Source: a virus. Taken from it: 49,134 nt of DNA. Position numbers and translations under genes: made by a program. Below the pieces are notes generated by a model. The model made no database searches. It saw nothing but the letters and a program-made list of their open reading frames with translations, and was not told the DNA's origin. Positions 38,746-45,441 of this stretch are shown here, piece after piece (the stretch's first letter is position 1; each line of letters begins with the position of its first letter). The stretch lies in IMG/VR virus record IMGVR_UViG_3300021085_002896, positions 1 to 49,134 of that record; one strand, written 5' to 3'.

Positions 38746-38774
38746 ATAAACCTTTTCGAAAAAGGTTATATAAT
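38746..38774 (+). promoter_or_regulatory. Class 2-like promoter ATAAAC-N17-TATAAT
   Basis: ATAAAC 38746-38751, 17 nt, TATAAT 38769-38774. The hairpin AACCTTTT/AAAAGGTT (38749-38767) lies between the boxes. Probable start of the second tRNA array. Confidence 0.55.
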
Positions 38775-38811
38775 ACCTAATTAAAGTTCTTACATTTATT
38801 GAAATTTTCAT

Positions 38812-38885
38812 GGGGAATTAGCTCAGCTGGCTAGAGCGCCTGCCTTGCACGCAGGAGGTCATCGGTTCGACTCCGATATTCTCCA
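38812..38885 (+). tRNA. tRNA-Ala(UGC)
   Basis: Acceptor GGGGAAT/ATTCTCC, anticodon loop CTTGCAC (TGC), T-arm TCGGTTCGACTCCGA. Confidence 0.95.
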
Positions 38886-38893
38886 CGATGGAA

Positions 38894-38956
38894 TTCCTAA
38901 CCTACTTAATTGAAAGGTATGGAAGCCAAAAAGGATCAGATCACCCTGATCCTTTT
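38894..38956 (+). ncRNA. Two-hairpin element between tRNAs
   Basis: TTCC..ACCT (38894-38903) pairs with AGGT..GGAA (38916-38925) with a small internal loop. It is followed by AAAAGGATCAG (38929-38939) / CTGATCCTTTT (38946-38956), a terminator-like stem 4 nt before tRNA-Gly. May be a processing or attenuation element. Confidence 0.45.
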
Positions 38957-38960
38957 AAAA

Positions 38961-39032
38961 GCGAGATTAGCTCAGCGGTAGAGCATCTGTTTACCAAGTA
39001 GAGGGTCGAGAGTTCGAATCTCTTATCTCGCT
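38961..39032 (+). tRNA. tRNA-Gly(ACC), unusual anticodon
   Basis: Acceptor GCGAGAT/ATCTCGC, discriminator T as in bacterial tRNA-Gly. Anticodon stem TCTGT/GTAGA and loop TTACCAA give anticodon ACC; the loop otherwise equals the common TTGCCAA of tRNA-Gly(GCC). A34 in glycine tRNAs is rare in bacteria. Confidence 0.85.
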
Positions 39033-39034
39033 CT

Positions 39035-39111
39035 ATGGAGATTAAGAAAATTATTGCAAGCAGACTGCTATCTAAGTCTGGGCCCCCGTCCAATAATTGA
39101 TTAATCTCCAT
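39035..39111 (+). ncRNA. Compact three-stem RNA in tRNA array
   Basis: P1 ATGGAGATTAA (39035-39045) / TTAATCTCCAT (39101-39111), 11 bp perfect. P2 AATTATTG (39049-39056) / CAATAATT (39091-39098), 8 bp. P3 CAGACT (39061-39066) / AGTCTG (39075-39080), 8-nt loop GCTATCTA. Junction strand GGCCCCCGTC (39081-39090) is unpaired. 7 nt before tRNA-Gln. No ORF. Confidence 0.7.
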
Positions 39112-39118
39112 TTTAAAT

Positions 39119-39191
39119 TGTGCTGTGGTGTAACTGGCAACACGTCGCGTTTTGGTCGCGAAGAGTCGGGGTTCGATCCCCTGCGGCACAA
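39119..39191 (+). tRNA. tRNA-Gln(UUG)
   Basis: Acceptor TGTGCTG/CGGCACA, anticodon loop TTTTGGT (TTG), T-arm GGGGTTCGATCCCC. Confidence 0.93.
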
Positions 39192-39210
39192 CATAATCAT
39201 ATTGTTATTA

Positions 39211-39239
39211 AAAGAGGTTTCAGAAATGAAACCTTTTTT
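39211..39239 (+). terminator. Terminator whose 3' arm is a class 2 promoter box
   Basis: AGGTTTC (39215-39221) / GAAACCT (39228-39234) plus T run. GAAAC of the 3' arm is also the -35-like box. Confidence 0.8.
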
Positions 39240-39255
39240 CGTTGGGTAGTATAAA
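39227..39255 (+). promoter_or_regulatory. Class 2 promoter TGAAAC-N17-TATAAA
   Basis: TGAAAC 39227-39232, 17 nt, TATAAA 39250-39255. Upstream of the small ORF and the outer-membrane protein gene. Confidence 0.65.
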
Positions 39256-39275
39256 CCCTTACAAAAACAAAAACA

Positions 39276-39365
39276 ATGAATTTAACTTCATTAAACAAAT
39301 CTGTCAAAAATCAAACGACAGTAACTTTTATTATTAATCCTAGAAACCTACAGAGCGTAGACTAA
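39276..39365 (+). CDS. Possible 29-aa peptide
   Basis: ATG at 39276, TAA at 39363 (NLTSLNKSVKNQTTVTFIIN). 21 nt after the class 2 promoter, but very short; may be leader sequence only. Confidence 0.3.
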   Translation: MNLTSLNKSVKNQTTVTFIINPRNLQSVD

Positions 39366-39397
39366 TAGAAGTTTTATATTAACCAAATTAATTTATT

Positions 39398-39814
39398 ATG
39401 AAAAATTATATTTTAACACTAGCCATTGCGGCGCTTACAACGTTTGGTGCAAATGCACAGAACACAAAAGGAGACTGGTATGTTGGTACCGGTGATATTA
39501 CTAACACGGCTTGGACTGAATTATCAATCCAACCGACAATAGGTTATGCTTTTTCTGACAACTACATGGTTGGAATGAACTTAACACAAGCTGACTCAAC
39601 TGAAGACATGTCTTTAGGTTTAGAGGGAAGGTATTTCCATAAAGGATTTTTCGGATATGTTGCACTAAACGATTTTGATTTCGATCAAGCTCAATTAGGT
39701 GTAGGTAGAATGTTCGAATTCCACAAAGGAGCAATGTTTGTAGACCCAAAAATCGTTTACGATTTAGGAGCTGAAACTACTAACCTTCAAATTGGATTTG
39801 GTTTAAAGTTCTAA
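39398..39814 (+). CDS. Small outer-membrane β-barrel protein
   Basis: 138 residues. Signal peptide (LTLAIAALTTFGANA, mature N-terminus QNTKGD). The rest is alternating β-strands (IGYAFSDNYMVGMNLTQ, FFGYVALNDFDFDQAQLGVG) ending in ...QIGFGLKF with a terminal Phe, the outer-membrane barrel signature. About 118 mature residues allow a small barrel of perhaps eight strands. Could modify the host surface, as Lom or OmpX-like phage proteins do. Confidence 0.82.
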   Translation: MKNYILTLAIAALTTFGANAQNTKGDWYVGTGDITNTAWTELSIQPTIGYAFSDNYMVGMNLTQADSTEDMSLGLEGRYFHKGFFGYVALNDFDFDQAQLGVGRMFEFHKGAMFVDPKIVYDLGAETTNLQIGFGLKF

Positions 39815-39838
39815 ACTAAAATTCAATTTGGTTATTAT

Positions 39839-39871
39839 AAAGCCCAGGTTTCTAGGATCCTGGGCTTTTTT
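39839..39871 (+). terminator. Intrinsic terminator
   Basis: AAAGCCCAGG (39839-39848) / CCTGGGCTTT (39859-39868) plus T run. Confidence 0.9.
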
Positions 39872-39872
39872 A

Positions 39873-39901
39873 TGAAACAATATATAGGTATATTGTATAA
39901 G
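39873..39901 (+). promoter_or_regulatory. Class 2 promoter TGAAAC-N17-TATAAG
   Basis: TGAAAC 39873-39878, 17 nt, TATAAG 39896-39901. Starts the pseudoknotted RNA/tRNA-Glu transcript, directly after a terminator. Confidence 0.68.
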
Positions 39902-39923
39902 TATTGACTGTCAGTCAAGATTT

Positions 39924-40015
39924 AGAGAGGTAGTGAAGCTGTCATTATTGTAATACCAAAAGCAAGGGTTCGTTTATTACATTGACAGGAACCCCGAAAG
40001 ACCCGAAGCCTCTCT
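39924..40015 (+). ncRNA. Pseudoknotted structured RNA
   Basis: P1 AGAGAGG (39924-39930) / CCTCTCT (40009-40015). P2 CTGTCA (39939-39944) / TGACAG (39983-39988). P3 TGTAATA (39949-39955) / TATTACA (39975-39981). Loop GGGTTC (39966-39971) pairs with GAACCC (39989-39994) outside P2, making a 6-bp H-type pseudoknot. No ORF. Five nt before tRNA-Glu, under a class 2 promoter. Confidence 0.72.
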
Positions 40016-40020
40016 TATTC

Positions 40021-40092
40021 GCTCCGTTCGTCTAACGGTTAGGACATTAGGTTTTCATCCTAAAAATAGGAGTTCGATTCTCCTACGGAGTA
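40021..40092 (+). tRNA. tRNA-Glu(UUC)
   Basis: Acceptor GCTCCGT/ACGGAGT, anticodon loop TTTTCAT (TTC), T-arm GGAGTTCGATTCTCC. Confidence 0.95.
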
Positions 40093-40098
40093 CAATTT

Positions 40099-40144
40099 AA
40101 AAGTTTTCATATTCTATAACGCATATATAGAGTATGAAACTTTC
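40099..40144 (+). terminator. Long hairpin overlapping a class 2 promoter
   Basis: AAAGTTTTCATA (40099-40110) / TATGAAACTTT (40133-40143), inner CTATA/TATAG. Its 3' arm holds TGAAAC. Confidence 0.6.
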
Positions 40145-40163
40145 TCTTTATAGAAGGTATAAT
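40135..40163 (+). promoter_or_regulatory. Class 2 promoter TGAAAC-N17-TATAAT
   Basis: TGAAAC 40135-40140 (in the hairpin arm), 17 nt, TATAAT 40158-40163, 27 nt before the dehydrogenase ATG. Confidence 0.7.
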
Positions 40164-40190
40164 TACTAATTAATAACTAATTTCAAATAG

Positions 40191-41063
40191 ATGACAAATA
40201 TAGGTATTGTAGGCCAAGGTTTTGTAGGTTCTGCTGTTAAAGCGGGCTTGGAAACAGAATTTAATGTTTTAACGTATGATAAATTCGTTGAAGAAAAAAC
40301 AAACTCAACTCTCTTAAACATCGTATCTAAATGTGATGTAATTTTTGTATGTGTTCCAACTCCAATGGACATGTCAACTGGTGAATGCCATATCGGTATT
40401 GTAGAATCAGTAGTAAGAGATATTGATAGACTATGTATTGACTTAAACGTTGTTCCAACGCTTGTAGTTAAATCAACCGTTCCTCCTGGAACAATCGACG
40501 GTTTAAATGATCTCGTTGCACAACACTGTAACGTTACTTTTAATCCTGAATTCTTAACAGAAGCAAATGCAGTTAATGATTTTATTAATCAAAATAGAAT
40601 TGTATTAGGTGGTGACAAAATGGCTTTACGCCCAGTTGTTGAAATATTTGAATCAGCTTTTCCTGGAGTTCCAATTAAAGTAACTACAGCTGCAACTGCG
40701 GAAATGGTTAAATACACTACGAATTGCTTCTTAGCAACTAAAGTTAGTTTTGCTAATGAAATCTACGATATCTGTAGACATTCTCATATTGATTATAATG
40801 AAATGGTAGATATTGCAAAACTAGATACAAGATTAGGTAATTCACATTGGATGGTTCCTGGTCCTGATGGTGATAGAGGTTATGGTGGACACTGTTTCCC
40901 TAAAGACATGACAGCATTAAGATATATTGCAAGTCAAATGCCAGTTGCTACACCTACATTAGATGGTGCTTCTAAAACAAACTCAAACGTAAGAAAGGAT
41001 TTAGATTGGGAAGAACAAGAAGGAAGAGCAGTAATCAATACTAAAGTTGAAGCTAAAATTTAA
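40191..41063 (+). CDS. UDP-glucose/GDP-mannose 6-dehydrogenase-like, short form
   Basis: 290 residues. GIVGQGFVGSAV is the NAD site, KSTVPPGTID and NPEFLTEANAVND the family motifs, and GYGGHCFPKD carries the catalytic Cys (C235). The C-terminal UDP-binding domain is mostly missing (full-length enzymes have ~390-440), so it may be a minimal form or an altered enzyme. Would supply uronic acid sugars. Confidence 0.9.
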   Translation: MTNIGIVGQGFVGSAVKAGLETEFNVLTYDKFVEEKTNSTLLNIVSKCDVIFVCVPTPMDMSTGECHIGIVESVVRDIDRLCIDLNVVPTLVVKSTVPPGTIDGLNDLVAQHCNVTFNPEFLTEANAVNDFINQNRIVLGGDKMALRPVVEIFESAFPGVPIKVTTAATAEMVKYTTNCFLATKVSFANEIYDICRHSHIDYNEMVDIAKLDTRLGNSHWMVPGPDGDRGYGGHCFPKDMTALRYIASQMPVATPTLDGASKTNSNVRKDLDWEEQEGRAVINTKVEAKI

Positions 41064-41065
41064 AC

Positions 41066-41245
41066 ATGGGAAAGAATAAACCAGATAACTTCGAGGGAAG
41101 AACAAAGGAATGGGATGAAAACCAATGGCAAGGTAGATCTAAACAACAAGTTGAAACAAACTATAGATTAATGGATATAACAGTTGCTACAGGCTTAATC
41201 TGCTTTATAGGAATTATGATATATAGACTAATAACTACATTGTAA
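41066..41245 (+). CDS. Small tail-anchored membrane protein, 59 aa
   Basis: ATG at 41066, TAA at 41243. Charged N-terminal half (PDNFEGRTKEWDENQWQGRS) and one C-terminal transmembrane helix (ITVATGLICFIGIMIYRLI). Two nt from the dehydrogenase stop and 2 nt before thioredoxin. Confidence 0.6.
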   Translation: MGKNKPDNFEGRTKEWDENQWQGRSKQQVETNYRLMDITVATGLICFIGIMIYRLITTL

Positions 41246-41247
41246 TT

Positions 41248-41520
41248 ATGGAACTTTTAAAACAAGTAAAAACAGGAACCCATTTTGTAAAATTTTATGC
41301 AAACTGGTGTGGTCCATGTAAGATGGCAACCAAAGTTTTAGAGAAATGGCAACCTGACACGGATGTCAATATTATTGATATTAATATAGACCAGCACCCG
41401 GACATAGCACAAGAATACATGGTAAGAAGTATTCCTGCCATTATTGTTTTCAAAGATGGAAACCTAATTGATAGAGTAACGGGAATTCCTAAACCAGAAT
41501 TCTTAAGCAAACACGAATAA
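41248..41520 (+). CDS. Thioredoxin
   Basis: 90 residues. FVKFYANWCGPCKMATKVLE has the active site C21-G-P-C24, and VRSIPAIIVFKDGNLIDRVT the conserved cis-Pro strand. Slightly shorter than standard thioredoxins (~105). Reduces disulphides; in phages a processivity or ribonucleotide reductase partner. Linked to the next gene by 1 nt. Confidence 0.93.
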   Translation: MELLKQVKTGTHFVKFYANWCGPCKMATKVLEKWQPDTDVNIIDINIDQHPDIAQEYMVRSIPAIIVFKDGNLIDRVTGIPKPEFLSKHE

Positions 41521-41521
41521 T

Positions 41522-41956
41522 ATGAAAGATTTTTTACTATTTTGGCCAAGATTCATAAAGGAATCTTATTTTATGTATAAGTATAGAAAAATTGCTAACA
41601 GCTTAGCACCTGAACTTGCAGAAGTTGGGTGTAGGGTAGATTGGCTTGGTAGAATTTATACTGTAGTTAATATTAAGGAAGAATTTAGAGCTCAACCAGA
41701 TTTAGTTCAACAATCAATTGTATTTCAAGCGCTAGCGAAACCCAATGAAGTTCTTCTTAAGAATGGTTTATCAGATGTAACATATCCTGAAATTGAAAAA
41801 ATTAAAGGAAGCGATGGCTACTTAGTCATCATGTACCCTGAAAACGATAACTTTAATTTACGATCATTCATAGTTAATACAATACCTACTGTAATTATCG
41901 TGTATGGTTTAACATGGATCCCTTCTCTAGTAAGATGGGTTCAAACTTTATTTTAA
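41522..41956 (+). CDS. Membrane-anchored hypothetical protein
   Basis: 144 residues. A C-terminal hydrophobic helix (SFIVNTIPTVIIVYGLTWIP) and a helical N-terminal domain with LAEVGCRVDWLGRIYTVVNI. Stop overlaps the next ATG (TAATG). Not recognised. Confidence 0.7.
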   Translation: MKDFLLFWPRFIKESYFMYKYRKIANSLAPELAEVGCRVDWLGRIYTVVNIKEEFRAQPDLVQQSIVFQALAKPNEVLLKNGLSDVTYPEIEKIKGSDGYLVIMYPENDNFNLRSFIVNTIPTVIIVYGLTWIPSLVRWVQTLF

Positions 41957-42702
41957 TGAGTGAACAAATAAGTAGAGTAGAAATAAAGGGCAAAAGGCAT
42001 TATCAAGTCAAGAAAGATAATGACATCATAGGAACGTTCCCTTCAGTAACGACAATTCTCAGTGCAACTTCAGATAAAAGTGGTCTTGTAAAATGGCGTA
42101 AAAGGGTAGGGGAAGAAGAAGCAAACCGAATCTCAACACTTTCAATGAACCGTGGTACAGTTATGCACCGCCTAGTTGAGTTATATAAGCCATTACCAGG
42201 TGACAAGAAAGAGAAGCTAAACCAGCTTAAAGAACTAGCGAAGACAGATGAAGAGATCATAGAGTTTGATCAGGAATTTATTAATGAAGGATGGACAATG
42301 TTCTATAAATTCTATACGAATTCTAGTCAATATTTTGATAGAGTAGAAAAGGTTATAGAATCAGAATCATTTCTTTGGTCTTCTAAAGGAGGAGGTTATG
42401 CAGGAACCGTCGATAACATTTCTAAAATGGTAGACGGAACAATACAAATTATAGATTATAAGAATTCTAGAAAACCAAAAAGAGAAGATTGGATTCAGGA
42501 CTATTATATACAGGCCGCGGCATACTATGTTGCATATTGGGAAAGAACAGGAACAAAGGCAGATGGAATAGAAATATGGATCGCTAATGAAATAGATTAT
42601 TGTCCTCAGACATTTACCCTTTCAGCTGAAGATATTAAATATTATTTTAAAGAATTTACAAATAGATTAAATAAGTATAAAGAACAATTAGAAGAAGCAT
42701 GA
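41956..42702 (+). CDS. PD-(D/E)XK exonuclease, MGME1/RecB-like
   Basis: 248 residues from the ATG at 41956. GGGYAGTVDNISKM supplies the first Asp, IQIIDYKNSRKPKREDW the D-x-K, and QDYYIQAAAYYVAYWE the Q-x-x-x-Y motif of RecB-type nucleases; the order resembles mitochondrial exonuclease MGME1. Likely processes single-stranded ends in replication or recombination. Overlaps the next start by 4 nt. Confidence 0.87.
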   Translation: MSEQISRVEIKGKRHYQVKKDNDIIGTFPSVTTILSATSDKSGLVKWRKRVGEEEANRISTLSMNRGTVMHRLVELYKPLPGDKKEKLNQLKELAKTDEEIIEFDQEFINEGWTMFYKFYTNSSQYFDRVEKVIESESFLWSSKGGGYAGTVDNISKMVDGTIQIIDYKNSRKPKREDWIQDYYIQAAAYYVAYWERTGTKADGIEIWIANEIDYCPQTFTLSAEDIKYYFKEFTNRLNKYKEQLEEA

Positions 42703-43769
42703 AAAGAAACAAAGAATTTTTATACAATTACCTAAACGCATACGCACCAGTTGCGCAAGAAACAGAAGGACAAAAGATATGGACTGATTACATCACTCCA
42801 TTTTCTGATTTCATATATACTGATGCATACGGAACATCGTATGGTGTTAAGAAAGGAACCAATGAAGGTTCAAAAACTAGAAAAGTGGTTATAGAAGCAC
42901 ACTGTGACGAGATAGCATGGATTATTACAAACATCGAGGAAACTGGAATGATTAGAGTTAAAAGACACGGTGGCTCTGATAACATGATTGCACCTTCTAA
43001 AACTGTAATGATACATACACATAAAGGTAAAAAGGTTAGAGGTTTATTTGGTTGGCCAGCAATTCATACAAGAAAGAAATATACCGATATGGGATATGAC
43101 CAACATGAATTATGGGTTGACACGGGTCTTAAAGATAAAAAAGCAGTAACTAAAGCTGGCGTAGAAATAGGAAATCTAATTACTTTCGATACTCAATTAG
43201 AAGAGATTGGAGACTATTATGTAGGAAGATCTTTAGATAATAAAATTGGAGGATATATTATCGCAGAAGCTTTAAGATTACTTCATGAAACTAATACCAA
43301 ATTACCTTATGATTTATATGTAGTAAACTCTGTTCAAGAAGAAGTAGGTTTACACGGTGCTAAGAAAATAGCTAAACATTTACAGGCTGATTTAGCACTC
43401 GTACATGATGTTTGCCATAATACGAATACGCCTAAGATTGATAAAGCTAAAGACGGTGATAATAAAGGCGGATTAGGTCCATGTCTAGAATACACGGCAC
43501 AGAATCATAGAGGTATTAATAAGATGCTAAGAAAAATATCAAAGAAACATAAGATCCCTGTTCAATTAACAGTAGGTTCTATGGGTAATGATACAATGGC
43601 ATTCTTTATGGAGAATACACCAACTGCTATTTTAGCAACACCCTTAAAATACATGCATACTACGGTTGAAATGGCTCATAAAGATGATGTCCAATCATGT
43701 ATTCAGATGTTTGTTATATTCCTACAGGAGTTAACAATAAAGAACATTGACAAGATTAATAACAAATAA
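42699..43769 (+). CDS. M42-family metallo-aminopeptidase
   Basis: 356 residues, family length. Metal ligands and catalytic residues in order: H68 in EAHCDE, D180 in RSLDNK, E214/E215 in VQEEVG, D237 in HDV, H320 in YMHTTVE. M42 enzymes form dodecameric cytosolic aminopeptidases. A full, apparently intact copy in a phage is unusual. May recycle peptides or trim a host factor. Confidence 0.93.
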   Translation: MKRNKEFLYNYLNAYAPVAQETEGQKIWTDYITPFSDFIYTDAYGTSYGVKKGTNEGSKTRKVVIEAHCDEIAWIITNIEETGMIRVKRHGGSDNMIAPSKTVMIHTHKGKKVRGLFGWPAIHTRKKYTDMGYDQHELWVDTGLKDKKAVTKAGVEIGNLITFDTQLEEIGDYYVGRSLDNKIGGYIIAEALRLLHETNTKLPYDLYVVNSVQEEVGLHGAKKIAKHLQADLALVHDVCHNTNTPKIDKAKDGDNKGGLGPCLEYTAQNHRGINKMLRKISKKHKIPVQLTVGSMGNDTMAFFMENTPTAILATPLKYMHTTVEMAHKDDVQSCIQMFVIFLQELTIKNIDKINNK

Positions 43770-43770
43770 A

Positions 43771-43780
43771 GATATATAAA
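43771..43780 (+). promoter_or_regulatory. Late-type promoter GATATATAAA
   Basis: GATATATAAA ends 21 nt before the ATG at 43802. Downstream genes include the capsid-targeted protein, fitting late expression. Confidence 0.5.
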
Positions 43781-43801
43781 CAATAATAAAACAATAACAT
43801 T

Positions 43802-44089
43802 ATGAATAAATTAGATACATTTTTATCAAAACACGGATCTAAAATCATTATCGCTCTTTTAGTATTAACTTACTTCAAATCATGTGGTATTGATTCAGAG
43901 GTTGAAAAGGTAAAAAAGGAACTTAGACAAGTTGAAGCAGAAGTAGATACTTTAGCATCTCAAATTGTTAATGAAGCTGAAATGATCAAGCTTATTAAAG
44001 AAGTTCCAGCTTGGAAAACTCTAAGAATTGAAGAAATCTCTGATAAAGAAAGAATTTCAATCAATGCATTAGAAGAAAAAGAAAATTAA
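43802..44089 (+). CDS. Small membrane coiled-coil protein
   Basis: 95 residues. Short N-terminal membrane segment (SKIIIALLVLTYFKSCGI-like), then coiled coil (VEKVKKELRQVEAEVDTLAS). Similar in plan to the protein at 11834. Possible spanin-like or envelope role; 4 nt from the next start. Confidence 0.65.
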   Translation: MNKLDTFLSKHGSKIIIALLVLTYFKSCGIDSEVEKVKKELRQVEAEVDTLASQIVNEAEMIKLIKEVPAWKTLRIEEISDKERISINALEEKEN

Positions 44090-44093
44090 GAAA

Positions 44094-45158
44094 ATGAAAC
44101 ATGTAAAATTGTTTGAAGCATTTGCAGCTTCACAGAAATTAAACGAGGCATTTAGCTCACAAATACTTAGAAATTTATTTAGTGGAGGTGGTGTACACAG
44201 TACATTGCCTAAAGCAGTATATGGTAAAACCAAAATAGCACTAGATAAAATACAAGATGATGATTTAATTGTAACAACACCAAAGGATGCGTATGGCGCT
44301 AAAGGTAAAAACACAATTACTTTCTACATTTCTGATAACGAAAAGGTTAACCCATACGCAGATCCCGAGTCATCGAAACGTGATCACATTATCCCAGGAA
44401 ATGAATACGTGCTATGCGTTGCTGATGAAAATAATAAATTCTTTATCGATAGAAAGCTAAAAATAGATCTTCCTAAACACCAAAAAATGTCAGGAAAATA
44501 TCTTAATCCTAGGAGTTTAGCAACAGATAAGGAAAGAGGCGAAGAAACTATAGGTATTAATAAGACAAATAAAGGATATCAAGGAACTGGTCTTATTAGT
44601 GTAAAAAGAATCGTAGATGTTGCAGATAGAGCTGTTATCATTGATGTTGATTCATTACAGCAAAGATATTCGACAATAGACAAGATAGAACAGAGAGATT
44701 CTGAAAAAGTTGGAGCCATTGCATATAAAAACGATAGAGACTTTAAATCTGAGAACTTAAAAAGATATGAAGACATTTTACAGGCCGGTGCTACTAAACT
44801 TCCTTTAGGTAAAATGGTTAAGGATGCTATTGATGATTTAACTGAGCAAATTAAAGATGGTATAAAAGAATTTGGAAAGGTAGGAAAGGATGATAATGTT
44901 ACTATAGGTAGTGCATCAAACGGCAAAGAAGTGACAATTTCACATGCATCTAGTCATATGTCAAGAATTCTTAGTATTTTCAGAAAGTACCAATATAGTA
45001 TTGACGGTCAAAAAAAATCAAAAGATAAATATGGAGATGCACCAACATGGTATGATGAGGATATCTTGAAACATGCACACGAACTTAAGATTGAAATACA
45101 AAGGATAGAAGATTTCGATTATGCATACCGACATTATCGCCAGCGATATGGGAATTAG
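44094..45158 (+). CDS. Probable internal head protein with capsid-targeting N-terminus
   Basis: 354 residues. The N-terminus MKHVKLFEAFAASQKLNE resembles T4 capsid targeting sequences (MKTYQEFIAE) and L-N-E fits the gp21 protease rule (I/L)-x-E, predicting cleavage before residue 19. The body is charged, helical at the C-terminus (HELKIEIQRIEDFDYAYRHY), with no membrane segment and no recognised enzyme. Behind a late-type promoter with its neighbour. If correct, it would be packaged and injected with the DNA. Confidence 0.55.
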   Translation: MKHVKLFEAFAASQKLNEAFSSQILRNLFSGGGVHSTLPKAVYGKTKIALDKIQDDDLIVTTPKDAYGAKGKNTITFYISDNEKVNPYADPESSKRDHIIPGNEYVLCVADENNKFFIDRKLKIDLPKHQKMSGKYLNPRSLATDKERGEETIGINKTNKGYQGTGLISVKRIVDVADRAVIIDVDSLQQRYSTIDKIEQRDSEKVGAIAYKNDRDFKSENLKRYEDILQAGATKLPLGKMVKDAIDDLTEQIKDGIKEFGKVGKDDNVTIGSASNGKEVTISHASSHMSRILSIFRKYQYSIDGQKKSKDKYGDAPTWYDEDILKHAHELKIEIQRIEDFDYAYRHYRQRYGN

Positions 45159-45197
45159 TCCTTTCTTGTAATCATAAAATAAAAAGAAGATTAAAAC

Positions 45198-45422
45198 ATG
45201 GCAGAACAAAAAAAATCAGTAGGATTAGGCGATTCAATTGCAAAAATTACAAATGCAACAGGAATCGATAAAATGGCAGAAGGTGTTGCGAAGGCGATGG
45301 GTCGTAAAGATTGTGGCTGTAAAAAGAGACAAGAGAAATTAAATCAAATGTTTCCTTATAACAACGGACCTGAGCCAACACAAGGAGAGGATGCTCCAAA
45401 GGGAGATACACCTCAGCATTAA
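45198..45422 (+). CDS. Small conserved marine-phage-type protein
   Basis: 74 residues. SVGLGDSIAKITNATGIDKM followed by CGCKKRQEKLNQMFPYN is a pattern I recognise from flavobacterial phages ("GLGDxIAKxT..CGCxxRQxxLNxxFPY"), with paired Cys that could bind metal. Function unknown. Confidence 0.7.
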   Translation: MAEQKKSVGLGDSIAKITNATGIDKMAEGVAKAMGRKDCGCKKRQEKLNQMFPYNNGPEPTQGEDAPKGDTPQH

Positions 45423-45441
45423 TAAAAATTAAATATTAGTT

